Notes: generated by a model from the sequence alone, not told the origin. Shown: positions 25,882 through 34,672, counted from the stretch's first letter. The stretch is 64,000 bases of DNA from JANJTY01 sp038257155 (GCA_038257155.1 JBBSJP010000014.1:33567-97566); one strand, 5' to 3'. A program made the numbers and translations.

Positions 25882-26655
25882 TCAGCTTCCCAGTTGGCAG
25901 GATGCCAGCGGCAGATTCAGCACCTCCTGCCATTGGCTGGTTGCAACCTGCACTGGCGGCAGCGGGAAGTCGATTCGCACCAAGGCGTTGCGCGTTGCTT
26001 CCAGGCGGATGTTGCTCAAACCCTCAAAGCGCAGCAGACGACGGTCGCCCTCGGAATACGCCACATCGATGCGTGGCACGAACAGGCCAAAAAGCCCGTC
26101 GAGGCTTAGCCTCAGCACACGCGCATCGACCCCATCGATCGCACGTCGCTCCGACTGCTGCATGCGAAACCGCATCGCTGCGCCTCGACTGGGCACAAGA
26201 AATTCCAGCGGCACGCTCTGGCCGCTCCCAAGCGAATCCCAATGCTGCTGAATGAAGCGGTCAAAGCCGGCGTCGGCTACCAGGGAGTCGGCCTCGATCA
26301 GGACGGCGCGTTCTTCTTTTACATCCCTGCTGGGCTGGAAATAGGTTTCAACGCTGCTCGTGTCGCGACGCAGGCCCTCTCGATAGCCGAAGCGCGCATC
26401 GACCAGGTCGAAGGCCGGGGCTTGCAGCGAGTCACGATAATCAACGCGCTTGCGCGCGAAGGCTTGGCCCGAGGGGCAGCGATACAGCACACGTCGCTCG
26501 AGCAACCGGTCGCGATCGAAATGCAGCCAGTGTTCTTCGTCGTAAAGCCTGACCGACTCGCGCAGATCCCGCGCTTCGCCCGAATAGCGTTCGAAGCGCT
26601 CACTGGCATCTGCCAGCCCGCAGACCAGCAACAGGCAGGGCAGCAACTTCACCAT
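25882..26655 (-). CDS. secreted protein of unknown function, coupled to the upstream SDR
   Basis: The 257-aa protein starts MVKLLPCLLLVCGLADASERFERYSGEARD, a signal peptide followed by a mature beta-rich protein with many charged residues. Its ATG at 26655 lies inside the last codons of the SDR gene (seven-base overlap), so translation is coupled; the longer open frame to 26817 lies inside the SDR. I recognise no domain. Features include YRCPSGQAFARKRVDY and a hydrophobic patch LDGLFGLFVPRIDVAYSEGDRR. Proteins of this kind, annotated hypothetical, occur in other gammaproteobacteria. Confidence 0.8.
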   Translation of the reverse strand: MVKLLPCLLLVCGLADASERFERYSGEARDLRESVRLYDEEHWLHFDRDRLLERRVLYRCPSGQAFARKRVDYRDSLQAPAFDLVDARFGYREGLRRDTSSVETYFQPSRDVKEERAVLIEADSLVADAGFDRFIQQHWDSLGSGQSVPLEFLVPSRGAAMRFRMQQSERRAIDGVDARVLRLSLDGLFGLFVPRIDVAYSEGDRRLLRFEGLSNIRLEATRNALVRIDFPLPPVQVATSQWQEVLNLPLASCQLGS

Positions 26656-27341
26656 GCAACCGACTGTCCCTGCCAATCCCGGAAGCTGCCGCTCTGTGCC
26701 ATCTCGCTGTGATCGGCAACCGCCAGCATGCCGGCCACCGAGTCTTGCGGTGCCACGGCGGCGTTGGCACCTCCCATGTCGGTCCTGACCCAGCCGGGCG
26801 TCAACGCGATCACACATACCGCTTTGTCGCGCAGCGCATGCGCCATCTGCACTGTTGCCATGTTGAGGGCAGCTTTTCCCATGCCGTAGCTCGGGCTGCG
26901 GAATTCATGGGTCTCGCTCATCGCTCCCATGCGACTGGACAGATTGATCACCAGGCCGCCCGCGTTGATCAGCGGCGCAAGCGCCTGGGTGAGCAGCAGC
27001 GGACCGATTGCATTGGTGCGCAGGCTGGCCTCCACGGTCTCGTCCTTCAGTTCGCCAAAACGCTCGCCGGGCGGCAGTACACCCGCGTTGTTGATCAGCC
27101 AGTCAAAGCCGTCAAAGACCAGGGTCAGTTCCCGCGCCAACTCGGCGCGCGAGCGTGGCTGGTCGAGATCCAGCGGCAGCACGTGCAGGCGGTTGGGGTA
27201 CTCCCCGACCAGGCGATTCAATTCAGTGGCCTTGCCGGGATTGCGACAGGTTGCAACCACCCGATCGCCGCGCGCCAGCAGCTGGCGCACGAATTCAAGA
27301 CCCAGGCCGCGATTGGCTCCGGTGACCGTTACTCGTTTCAT
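26649..27341 (-). CDS. SDR family oxidoreductase
   Basis: The 230-aa Rossmann protein has VTVTGANRGLGLEFVRQLL (TGxxxGxG NADP site), NNAGVL, NLSSRMGAM with the catalytic Ser, and YGMGKAALNMA with Tyr and Lys; it ends SVAW. It lacks the C-terminal extension of longer SDRs. GGAG before the ATG fixes the start. It is the first gene of a two-gene unit with the secreted protein and is divergent from the DUF4156 lipoprotein. Similarity to Drosophila sniffer-like carbonyl reductases of this subgroup suggests a carbonyl substrate, but this is not certain. Confidence 0.9.
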   Translation of the reverse strand: MKRVTVTGANRGLGLEFVRQLLARGDRVVATCRNPGKATELNRLVGEYPNRLHVLPLDLDQPRSRAELARELTLVFDGFDWLINNAGVLPPGERFGELKDETVEASLRTNAIGPLLLTQALAPLINAGGLVINLSSRMGAMSETHEFRSPSYGMGKAALNMATVQMAHALRDKAVCVIALTPGWVRTDMGGANAAVAPQDSVAGMLAVADHSEMAQSGSFRDWQGQSVAW

Positions 27342-27460
27342 GGCAACTCCACGCTACACCGATACCCAGTGTAGTCCGCGTGCAGGACACCTGCGATTCA
27401 GCCCGCATCGGCGTCACTCGGTTACTCTTCGCCCTCATCCCGAATGCCGCGAAGCCGCCC

Positions 27461-27859
27461 ATGCGAGCCAACCTTCTTGTTTCCGCGCTGCTGATCACTT
27501 CACTGGGCGGCTGCGTCTGGGTAAAACTGGAACCTGCAGCCTCCGCGGTGCGCGTCGCGATGCCTGCCGACAGCATCGACCACTGCATGAAGGCCGGCGA
27601 GATTTCGGTCAGCGTCAAGGCCAATGTCGCGGCCTATCATCGCAATCCGCTGAAGGTGAAGGACGAGCTGGAAACCATGGCGCGCAATGAGGCCGTGGGG
27701 CTGAGCGCCGACACCATCAAGGCGCTGGGCGAGCCGATCTCAGGCGAGCAGCGCTTTGCCGCTTTCCGCTGCGGCAGCCAGCGGCCGGCGACCGCACCGG
27801 CGGCGCGTCAGGAATCCGGCGAAGCCGAGGTCATTCCGCTGCGCGATCAGCGTCCCTGA
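27461..27859 (+). CDS. DUF4156 lipoprotein
   Basis: The 132-aa product has a lipoprotein signal MRANLLVSALLITSLGGC, followed by VWVKLEPAASAVRVAMP. The DUF4156 core is CMKAGEISVSVKANVAAYHRNPLKVKDELETMARNEAVGLSADTIKAL, with C43 and a later FRCGSQRP able to form a disulfide. Function of the family is unknown; E. coli members include YjeI and YjaH-like small lipoproteins. The frame is open to 27380, but only the ATG at 27461 gives a lipobox. It is divergent from the SDR and convergent with the reductase-like gene at 28935. Confidence 0.88.
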   Translation: MRANLLVSALLITSLGGCVWVKLEPAASAVRVAMPADSIDHCMKAGEISVSVKANVAAYHRNPLKVKDELETMARNEAVGLSADTIKALGEPISGEQRFAAFRCGSQRPATAPAARQESGEAEVIPLRDQRP

Positions 27860-27888
27860 ATCACCGGGTTTCGACCGCGGCGAGCATT

Positions 27889-28935
27889 TCAGCCGAGCTT
27901 GACGCCTGGCAGGCCAAGCACATAGTCGGCGCCCATCAGCTGCGACGGCGTGTAGTAACCGCCAGCCGGGCGCTCACCATCAAGCAGTCGTTGCACGATG
28001 CCAAGCGACGCGGTGACGGTAAGTTCGTAGCCGTTTGGGGTCCTCAGACGACGACGCAGAACGCGACCGTCAGCATCGGCGACCTCGCCCCACACCACAC
28101 AGCCGGTCTTGCCGCGGGTCTTCTCCGACGGTCCCTTGACGCGCTTTTCAACCTGCCGCTTGAGCAGCTTCTGCACCGGGCCAAGGCCAAGCAGCGGGCC
28201 TAGCACCCGGATGCGGCGCAGGCGCTTCACCGTTGCCGGCCCGACTGCCATGTAGACCTCGACATCGGGAATGCCGGTAGACACGTACGCGGTATAGACA
28301 TCGCCCCAGGGAATGGTCATCGCGAGACGCTGCTCGCCGTCGCGTTCGAAGTAGCGCACCTTCCAGGCCAGCGGCACGCGCGTCATCTTGCCGCCAATGC
28401 GGGCGCGCCCGCCGTTTCCCAGCCCTTCGACACTGGTCTTGGCCGTGCCCGGACTCGGTCCGCCACCAGCCTCGAAGGCCAGCACCAGGCTGCGCGCCTC
28501 GGGAAGCTCGCGCTTGAGTTGCGCCGCCAGACAGTCGGTTGGCACCACATCGAACCCGGAGCCCGGCAACACCACGATACCCGCCTCACGCGCCCGCTCA
28601 TGCTGCGCATGGCAATGGGCGAATACCGAGATCTCGCCGGTAATGTCGAGATAGTGAACCGACTGCGCCAGGCAGGCCTCCAGCATCGGTGCGGAGGTGG
28701 CGGAGAATGGGCCGGCACAATGCAGCACCAGGCCGACGCCTTCCAGTCCACTGCGCACTGCTGCTGAGTCGTCCAAGCCGAACGCGCGAAACGCAAGCCC
28801 GAGCTCGGTCGCGAGCTTCTCCAGCGCATCGCCGCTGCGGCCCGCCAGGATCGGCGTCAAACCGCGCGCCAGCGCCTCGCGCGCAGTCAGCTCGCCGGTA
28901 TAGCCATTGGCGCCGTAGATCATCCAGTCCATCAA
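27889..28935 (-). CDS. saccharopine dehydrogenase-like NAD(P)-binding protein (trans-acting enoyl reductase family)
   Basis: The 348-aa protein begins MDWMIYGANGYTGELTAREALARGLTPILAGRS, the N-terminal signature of the saccharopine-dehydrogenase-like oxidoreductase (SCCPDH/trans-acting enoyl reductase) family, then LVLHCAGPFSATSAPMLEACL and YLDITGEI, and GSGFDVVPTDCLAAQLKRELP. Mycobacterial members act with polyketide synthases, others with lipids; here there is no such synthase and the substrate is unknown. A basic patch (LKRQVEKRVKGPSEKTRGK) lies in the C-terminal half. GGAG precedes the ATG. It lies 135 bases downstream of the SDR at 29874. Confidence 0.88.
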   Translation of the reverse strand: MMDWMIYGANGYTGELTAREALARGLTPILAGRSGDALEKLATELGLAFRAFGLDDSAAVRSGLEGVGLVLHCAGPFSATSAPMLEACLAQSVHYLDITGEISVFAHCHAQHERAREAGIVVLPGSGFDVVPTDCLAAQLKRELPEARSLVLAFEAGGGPSPGTAKTSVEGLGNGGRARIGGKMTRVPLAWKVRYFERDGEQRLAMTIPWGDVYTAYVSTGIPDVEVYMAVGPATVKRLRRIRVLGPLLGLGPVQKLLKRQVEKRVKGPSEKTRGKTGCVVWGEVADADGRVLRRRLRTPNGYELTVTASLGIVQRLLDGERPAGGYYTPSQLMGADYVLGLPGVKLG

Positions 28936-29070
28936 ATGCTCCGAGTGTCGTAGATGCGGGTTTACCGCAGCCCCATGCTGCCTGAGCGTGCATGAATGCC
29001 AGAAAGCTTGCCCTGCACTGGGCGATTATCGCCAGCAGCCGGATTTTCAGTGACCGATGGCGCTGCAGGC

Positions 29071-29874
29071 CTAATCAGGCCTGCGCTCGGCCCCCTGCCG
29101 GCGCGTCATCGCCACCAATTTGCGGAAGTAGAATTCGGGAAAGAAGCGTTTGATCCGCCAACGGCTCTTTTCCTTGCGGGTTGGCAGGATAAGGAAATCG
29201 CGCCGCTCGGCGGCGGCGAACAGGCGGTCGGCAACCTCGTCGAGGGTGTCGCCGGAGGTTTCCATCATGCGTTGGGCGAAGCCACGCATGCGCTCCGAGC
29301 CGCGCCAGCTTTGCAGCAGATTGGTGCGAAAGAAGGCCGGGCAGGCCACGCTCACGCTCACCCCGTGGGGAACCATCTCGGCGCGCAGCTGCTCGGACAG
29401 GGTGAGTACCCCTGACTTGGCCACGCCGTAGCTCATGATGTTGGGCGCTCCGGCGAGCGCCGCGAAGCTGGCGATGTTCACCACCTGGCCGGCGCGGCGC
29501 TCGACCATGCCCGGCAGAAACGCCAGGCATCCGCGCACCACACCCAGCAGATTGATCTCCAGCACTTCGCGCCACTCACCGATCGGTGCGTCGAGCAAGG
29601 GTCCGCCGCTGGCGATACCGGCGTTGTTGATCAGCACATCGACGCCGCTCCAGCGCGCGTTGATCTCGCGGGCAAGGGCCTGCATCGAATCGTCGGATCC
29701 AACATCAGCCTGCAGTGCGCAATGCTGGCTGCCGGCCAACAGGGAAAGCGTCTCGTTGGCGCGCTCAAGATGCAGATCGATGCAGGCTACCGTCGCACCC
29801 GCTCGCGCATAGCGCAATGCCAGTGCACGCCCGAGCCCACTGCCCGCACCGGTGATCAACACGCGTCGTTGCAT
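29071..29874 (-). CDS. SDR family oxidoreductase
   Basis: The 267-aa SDR has the NAD(P) site RVLITGAGSGLGRALALRYARAG, NNAGIA, the catalytic Ser in VNIASFAAL and Tyr/Lys in YGVAKSGVLTL. After the fold it has a C-terminal basic tail with RKEKSRWRIKRFFPEFYFRKLVAMTRR, which may bind membranes or acid lipids; this tail is typical of the subgroup often called acetoin dehydrogenase or estradiol-17-beta-like dehydrogenases. Substrate unknown. It stands next to a reductase-like gene and is divergent from another SDR at 30174 across ~300 bases without a clear gene. Confidence 0.9.
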   Translation of the reverse strand: MQRRVLITGAGSGLGRALALRYARAGATVACIDLHLERANETLSLLAGSQHCALQADVGSDDSMQALAREINARWSGVDVLINNAGIASGGPLLDAPIGEWREVLEINLLGVVRGCLAFLPGMVERRAGQVVNIASFAALAGAPNIMSYGVAKSGVLTLSEQLRAEMVPHGVSVSVACPAFFRTNLLQSWRGSERMRGFAQRMMETSGDTLDEVADRLFAAAERRDFLILPTRKEKSRWRIKRFFPEFYFRKLVAMTRRQGAERRPD

Positions 29875-30057
29875 AGGATCAAATCCATCGTGATAGCCTG
29901 CCCGGCAGCCTACCAGCCCGATGGAGCGCCGTGCATGATCCTAGATTCCGCAGTTGACCGCTCCCGGAGCCTGGAAAGTCAGGATGCTGCCGTAGTTGTT
30001 GTGCTTCGCTGCATTCACCCGATGGGCAAGGGACGCTACGCAACCGATAGCACACCT

Positions 30058-30143
30058 GGCCGGCCGTCTGGCTACGTTGCTTCTCCTTGCAGGTGGCGGA
30101 CCTGCGCGTCGTCGCGCCTTGCCAGCCGGCCGGCCAGACGGAC
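30058..30143. repeat. inverted GGCCGGCCG / CCAGACGG arms upstream of the SDR at 30174
   Basis: CCGTCTGG (near 30066) and CCAGACGG (near 30136) are inverted, each flanked by GGCCGGCC-type runs. Nothing else of note and no gene was found in the 29875-30173 gap. The pairing distance of ~60 bases makes a regulatory hairpin uncertain. Confidence 0.4.
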
Positions 30144-30173
30144 TCTCGGACGCGTCCAACTGCGGAATCCAGG

Positions 30174-30932
30174 ATGAACCAGACCCTGTTCGATCTTTCC
30201 GGCAAGACTGCACTGGTGAACGGCGCCTCGCGCGGCATCGGCGCGGCCATCGCCAGCCTGTTGGCCGCGCAGGGTGCGCATGTACTGCTCACGAGCCGCA
30301 AGGTGGAGAGTTGCGAGCAGGTGGCGGCGAGCATTCGCGCCGCAGGCGGCTCCGCCGAGGCACGCGCCATGCACGTCGGCGAGGTTGAATCCATCGAGAC
30401 GCTTTTCGCCGGTCTCGACGCCGACGGCATCGTGCCGGAATTGCTGGTCAACAATGCCGCCGCCAATCCGTATTTCGGAGCCGCCCTGGACATGCCGCTG
30501 TCGGCCTTTGAGAAGACCGTGGAAGTCAATCTGCGCGGTTATTTCTGGACCACGGTACAGGCCGCTCGCCGCATGAAGGCTGGCGGTGCGATCGTCAATA
30601 TCGCCTCGGTCAACGCGCGGCGCGCTGCAGCGGGCCAACTGGTCTATTCGATGACCAAGGCCGGCATCGTCAACATGTCCGAAGGCTTCGCCAAGGAACT
30701 GGCGCCGCGCGGTGTACGGGTCAATGCGGTGCTGCCGGGCCTGACCGACACCAAGTTCGCCTCGGCCCTTACCGGCAATCCCAAATTCCTGGAAATCATG
30801 CTGCGCCTGATTCCGCAGGGCCGCGTAGCCAAGCCCGAAGAGATCGCCCCGATGGTGATGTTTCTGCTGTCGCCAGCGGCCGCCTACATCACCGGCGGGA
30901 CGTTTGCGGTGGATGGTGGGTATCTGGCCTGA
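30174..30932 (+). CDS. SDR family oxidoreductase (classical, NAD(P)-dependent)
   Basis: The 252-aa classical SDR has FDLSGKTALVNGASRGIGAAIASLLA, NNAAANPYFG, the catalytic Ser in VNIASVNARRAAAGQ and Tyr/Lys in YSMTKAGIVNM, then PGLTDTKFA and the terminal GGTFAVDGGYLA. It is of the FabG/gluconate-dehydrogenase-like kind. ATG at 30174 has only a close AGG; the longer frame to 30087 has no SDR sequence and is rejected. The GGGGAAC heptamer array begins six bases after its stop. Confidence 0.9.
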   Translation: MNQTLFDLSGKTALVNGASRGIGAAIASLLAAQGAHVLLTSRKVESCEQVAASIRAAGGSAEARAMHVGEVESIETLFAGLDADGIVPELLVNNAAANPYFGAALDMPLSAFEKTVEVNLRGYFWTTVQAARRMKAGGAIVNIASVNARRAAAGQLVYSMTKAGIVNMSEGFAKELAPRGVRVNAVLPGLTDTKFASALTGNPKFLEIMLRLIPQGRVAKPEEIAPMVMFLLSPAAAYITGGTFAVDGGYLA

Positions 30933-30937
30933 AAGCC

Positions 30938-30974
30938 GGGAACGGGGAACGGGGAACGGGGAACGGGGAACGGC
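30938..30974. repeat. GGGGAAC heptamer array (~5 copies)
   Basis: This is the reverse complement of the CCCCGTT unit at 16452. It starts right after the SDR stop. The rest of the gap to 31075 has no gene. Confidence 0.9.
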
Positions 30975-31075
30975 AGGTTGGCGCGGGTCGCTGGGTTCGG
31001 CAAGCGAACGCTATCCGAGGGCCGTACTGCGGATTCACGCAGCTGATGATTCGTTCTGCAACTCTCGACTCGCAC

Positions 31076-31133
31076 CGTAAGGTGGGACTTGGCCATCATC
31101 GCACGCAGGCGGTGCGCCAAGGCGCACCCTACG
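31076..31133. repeat. REP-like palindromic element, copy D, overlapping plsB stop
   Basis: Outer ends CGTA(A)GGTGGG and CACCCTACG match the 59-bp elements at 7888 and 7989; the left arm is degraded (GGTGGGACTTGGCC). The right end overlaps the last codons of plsB: its stop TAG (31131-31129) is within the CCCTACG end. Confidence 0.75.
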
Positions 31134-33642
31134 CAGCCGACGATTCGCTCGGCAATTCGCGCACTGGTTCGGGCGAAATCTTCAGGATCGAGTGGCGCAG
31201 TTCGCGACCCAGGACGATGCGCGCATCGCGCGACCAGCCCTCCATGCGCTCGTCAAAGTCGAGCTTGCCGTCGGCTCCGTTCCAGACGAAACCAAGTTCG
31301 CGCAGTTTGCCGATGAAGCCGCGGAACAAGGCGCGATCGAAGAACTCCGGCGCGGTCTGCGAGAAGAGCAAGCCAAGGCGTTGGGCGGTCATCTGGCAGG
31401 CGTTCTCCAGCTCGCCCGGTGACAGGGTTCGCGGGCCGTTCTTCACCAGGATGGCAATCGCGATGTAGTAGCGCTCGAAGGCCTGCTGCAGGCCGTGCGC
31501 CACCACGCGGAGTCGAAACACCTCGTCGGTCTGGCCGGGGCCGCGTTCCAGCATGCCGCTGGCCTCGTCAAATCCGAGCAGACCTTCCTGGATCAGCACG
31601 GTGATGGTGGCCTGCAGGCGCTCGCTGAACTCCTCCTCGCTCCACGGCAGGAACAGCTCGTTCTGCACGAAGGGATACAGCAGCCGACCCAGCCGAATCA
31701 CGCCGGCACGACTCATGCGGCGACTGTTCTGGAAGCAGCACGCAACCCAGGCGGCGGCGCTGAAAAGATGCACCACGTTGTTGCGGAAATAGCTCTGCAG
31801 GATGGCCTCGTCGCCCTCGAAGCGCAGCACGTCGCCCAGCGGGTGCTGCACCCGGCTCAGCACCTGCAGGCGTTCGCCCTGCGCGATGATCTGCGCCGGA
31901 TCCATTTCAGTCACCGTGACCCGATCCGAGTAAGGCACCGCCGCCAGCAGCCGCTTGAACAGCGCCAGCTGCGCGATCAGGTCGGACTCGGCCATTGCCT
32001 GCTTGGGCGTGGCCAGCAGGGACATGCCCAACAGGTTGACCGGATTGACGTCGGCAACGCTGTTGATCTGGACCAGAATGCGTCGTGCCAGGTCGTCCAC
32101 CGCCGGATTGAACCACTCCGGTCGCGCCTCGCTGCTGGCGCCCTGCTCACGCCAGTCCTGTGCATGGCTGGCCAACACGTCATCAAGATAGATCGGCTTG
32201 CCGAATGACAGCGCCACCCGCCCGTACTGCTTGCGCATCACGCCGATGGCCGAGCGCAACAGCACCCAGATGCTCTCCTTCTGTTTCGGCCGTCCGGACA
32301 GCTCGTCCAAATAGCTGCGGCCTTCGATGAGCTTCTCGTAGCCGATGTAGACCGGCTGGAACATCACCGGCTTGCGCGGCTGGCGCAGGTAGGCACGCAC
32401 CGTCATCGCCAGCATGCCGGCCTTGGGCGACAGCAGACGGCCGGTGCGCGAACGTCCACCTTCGATAAAGTACTCGATTGAGACCCCCCCCTGCACCAGG
32501 GTCGCGACGTACTCGCTGAAAACGGTCGAGTACAACGCGTTCGACTTGAAGCTGCGGCGCAGGAAAAAGGCTCCGCCGCGGCGCAGCAGGGGCCCGACCA
32601 AGGGCAGGTTGAGGTTCACGCCAGCGGCGATGTGCGGCGGCACGATGCCGTTGCGGTAGAGCTGGTAGGACAGCAGCAGGTAGTCGATATGGCTGCGGTG
32701 GCAGGGCACGTAGATCACTTCGTGGCCGGGCGCGGCGCGCCGCAGGGTATCGAAGTGATGCACGTGCACGCCGTCGTAGATCTTGTTCCAGAAGCCGGTG
32801 AGGATGAAGGAGGCCGAGCGCACCACGGTGTGCGAATAGTCGGCAGCCACTTCCAGCGCGAAGCTGCGTGCGCGGCTGCGCGCCTTCTCAAGAGTGATCT
32901 GGTCCTTGCGGGCGGTTTCGGCAATGGCGCGCTGCACGGCTTCGCGGCCCAGCACGGAATCGATCAGGGTGCGGCGATGCGAAAGGTCTGGGCCGACCAC
33001 GGCCGCACGAATGCGACGGAAATGCGTACGCAGCACGCGCTGCAGCTTGCGCAACAGGCGCTCGGGCGCATCTTCCTCGGCCAGGATGCTGCGTGCCGAG
33101 ATCGGCGCGGCAAACTGCACCATGGTGTCGCGACCATTGAGCAGCACCGACAGGAAGCGCCGGAAGCGGCCGACCATGACCCAGTTTTCCGCGAACAGCA
33201 CGCGGAACCATCCGGTGTGGCGTGCCGGGGCGCGGCCGACGAAGATGGATACCGGCACGATCTGTACGTCGAGATCGGGCCGCTCGCGCAGGTTCTGCAA
33301 GAGCAGGGCCAGGCTGCGCGAATGGGTCAGGCTGCGCGGCCGTCCAAACCACAGGCCGCGGCGCCGCGACAGCGCCACCAGCGCGCGTTCCTTGCCCAGC
33401 ACATCCGGTCCGCCGGGCGGCAGCAGGGGCGAAGGCAGGCCTGCCTCGCGGCAGGCCTGCTCAAGGATGATGGCGTTCGACAGGCCGTAGCGTTCGGTGA
33501 CATACACCACTGGCACATCCGCTTTTAGCTGCGCCAATACGTCGGCCGGCTCGCTGCGAATCTGCACCCAGGATGCACTGAGTCGCCCAAGTAGCTTGAA
33601 CAGCCACGGCAGGCGCTCGCGATCATTGCTCGCGTTGCTCAT
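31129..33642 (-). CDS. plsB: glycerol-3-phosphate 1-O-acyltransferase
   Basis: The 837-aa inner-membrane enzyme acylates glycerol 3-phosphate at sn-1, the first step of phospholipid synthesis. Acyltransferase motif I is VPCHRSHIDYLLLSY (catalytic His315 and Asp320), with GGAFFLRRSFKSNA, YFIEGGRSRTGRL and PVYIGYEKL as motifs II-IV. Length agrees with E. coli PlsB (807) plus a little. The frame is open to 33687, but GGAG six bases before the ATG at 33642 favours MSNASNDRER. Its last bases and TAG stop come from a palindromic repeat. It is 61 bases after a lipoprotein gene on the same strand. Confidence 0.96.
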   Translation of the reverse strand: MSNASNDRERLPWLFKLLGRLSASWVQIRSEPADVLAQLKADVPVVYVTERYGLSNAIILEQACREAGLPSPLLPPGGPDVLGKERALVALSRRRGLWFGRPRSLTHSRSLALLLQNLRERPDLDVQIVPVSIFVGRAPARHTGWFRVLFAENWVMVGRFRRFLSVLLNGRDTMVQFAAPISARSILAEEDAPERLLRKLQRVLRTHFRRIRAAVVGPDLSHRRTLIDSVLGREAVQRAIAETARKDQITLEKARSRARSFALEVAADYSHTVVRSASFILTGFWNKIYDGVHVHHFDTLRRAAPGHEVIYVPCHRSHIDYLLLSYQLYRNGIVPPHIAAGVNLNLPLVGPLLRRGGAFFLRRSFKSNALYSTVFSEYVATLVQGGVSIEYFIEGGRSRTGRLLSPKAGMLAMTVRAYLRQPRKPVMFQPVYIGYEKLIEGRSYLDELSGRPKQKESIWVLLRSAIGVMRKQYGRVALSFGKPIYLDDVLASHAQDWREQGASSEARPEWFNPAVDDLARRILVQINSVADVNPVNLLGMSLLATPKQAMAESDLIAQLALFKRLLAAVPYSDRVTVTEMDPAQIIAQGERLQVLSRVQHPLGDVLRFEGDEAILQSYFRNNVVHLFSAAAWVACCFQNSRRMSRAGVIRLGRLLYPFVQNELFLPWSEEEFSERLQATITVLIQEGLLGFDEASGMLERGPGQTDEVFRLRVVAHGLQQAFERYYIAIAILVKNGPRTLSPGELENACQMTAQRLGLLFSQTAPEFFDRALFRGFIGKLRELGFVWNGADGKLDFDERMEGWSRDARIVLGRELRHSILKISPEPVRELPSESSAA

Positions 33643-33703
33643 AGCTAACTCCGTGCCGGCTGCCGGCACCTTGAGGATGCCGGCCACATCGGCAGGCGGG
33701 GAT

Positions 33704-34582
33704 TTATTCGACCAGCTCGGCGCGCGCAGCGGCGATCTGCTCGACGGTGTCCTTGCCGTACCAGCGGCCTTCGACGCGGGTCATTGCGGTGTCGTGCCAG
33801 AGCGCCTTGTCAAACAGCTTGAACTTGACCCGCACCGTGGCGAGATCCTCGGTCTGCGAGACTTCCTCGGCGCTCACGCTGTCGAAAATCGCATCAATAG
33901 ACAGACCGTACAGGGCGAGAATTTCCTTCACACCCTGGAACGCGATGCCTGCCTTGCCAACGGCCTGTTCGAATTCCAGCGCGCGGGCCTTTTCCAAGGT
34001 CGGAAGATCGATCTCGCGAGCGGTTGAAACCGCCTTGCCGATGGCCCGCTTCAATACGTCGCGGTCGGCCCAGGGCACGGTTTGCAGCCAGACTGCCGTT
34101 GCAGCGACGGCCTCGCTGGCCTGCTTCTTCTGTTCTTCCGAGAGCTTCTCGTTGGCGGCAATGGACTGCGCGGCGAAGCCCTGGCCCATGCCGATCATCA
34201 GCGGAATCTGCGCCGCCATCTCGGTCTCGAACTTGACGAGCTGCGGCTCCAGCTCTGCAAAGATCTCCTGCTCAGCGTTCGAAGCCGTCAGCTTGGCCAT
34301 CATTTCGGCGTACTCGGCGTCCTCGGTCGCGTCGACCGGCTTGGCGGTGCGCGCCGTGGCCCATTCGGCCTTCATGCGCTCCACTTCGGCAGGCGGCAGC
34401 GATACCTGCATGGCGGCAAGCAGGTCGCCCTTGCGCAGATGCTTGGCGGCCGCCTCCACCGCTTCGACGGGAGTATCCGTGGAGGAGGCGAGCGATGCCG
34501 GTGTCTCACCCGCGTCATTGCTGCAACCGGAAAGCAGGACCAGGGAAAGGCCGAGGCCCGCCAGAAGGGTGAAATTGCGCAT
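33704..34582 (-). CDS. predicted lipoprotein, alpha-helical, unknown function
   Basis: The 292-aa protein begins MRNFTLLAGLGLSLVLLSGCSNDAGE: signal peptide with lipobox LSGC (Cys20), so it is attached to a membrane. The body is mostly helical and acidic, with LRKGDLLAAMQVSLPPAEVERMKAEWATAR and KLSEEQKKQASEAVAATAVW; it has no cysteines after the lipidated one. A second possible start (MPFDM) lies 12 bases upstream. Neither has a strong Shine-Dalgarno. It precedes plsB on the same strand by 61 bases. Family not recognised. Confidence 0.82.
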   Translation of the reverse strand: MRNFTLLAGLGLSLVLLSGCSNDAGETPASLASSTDTPVEAVEAAAKHLRKGDLLAAMQVSLPPAEVERMKAEWATARTAKPVDATEDAEYAEMMAKLTASNAEQEIFAELEPQLVKFETEMAAQIPLMIGMGQGFAAQSIAANEKLSEEQKKQASEAVAATAVWLQTVPWADRDVLKRAIGKAVSTAREIDLPTLEKARALEFEQAVGKAGIAFQGVKEILALYGLSIDAIFDSVSAEEVSQTEDLATVRVKFKLFDKALWHDTAMTRVEGRWYGKDTVEQIAAARAELVE

Positions 34583-34672
34583 GTCGAACGGCATCCCGAT
34601 GTGAAGAACCGGCACTCTAAGCGCCGAGGTGGTCTCGCCACAAGGCGTCTTTAGTAACGGACACAAAGAAAA

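Noticed and set aside
29875..30173. Small gene in the SDR-SDR gap
   Set aside because: Short frames have no ribosome site, no signal peptide and are Arg/Pro-rich shadow sequence.
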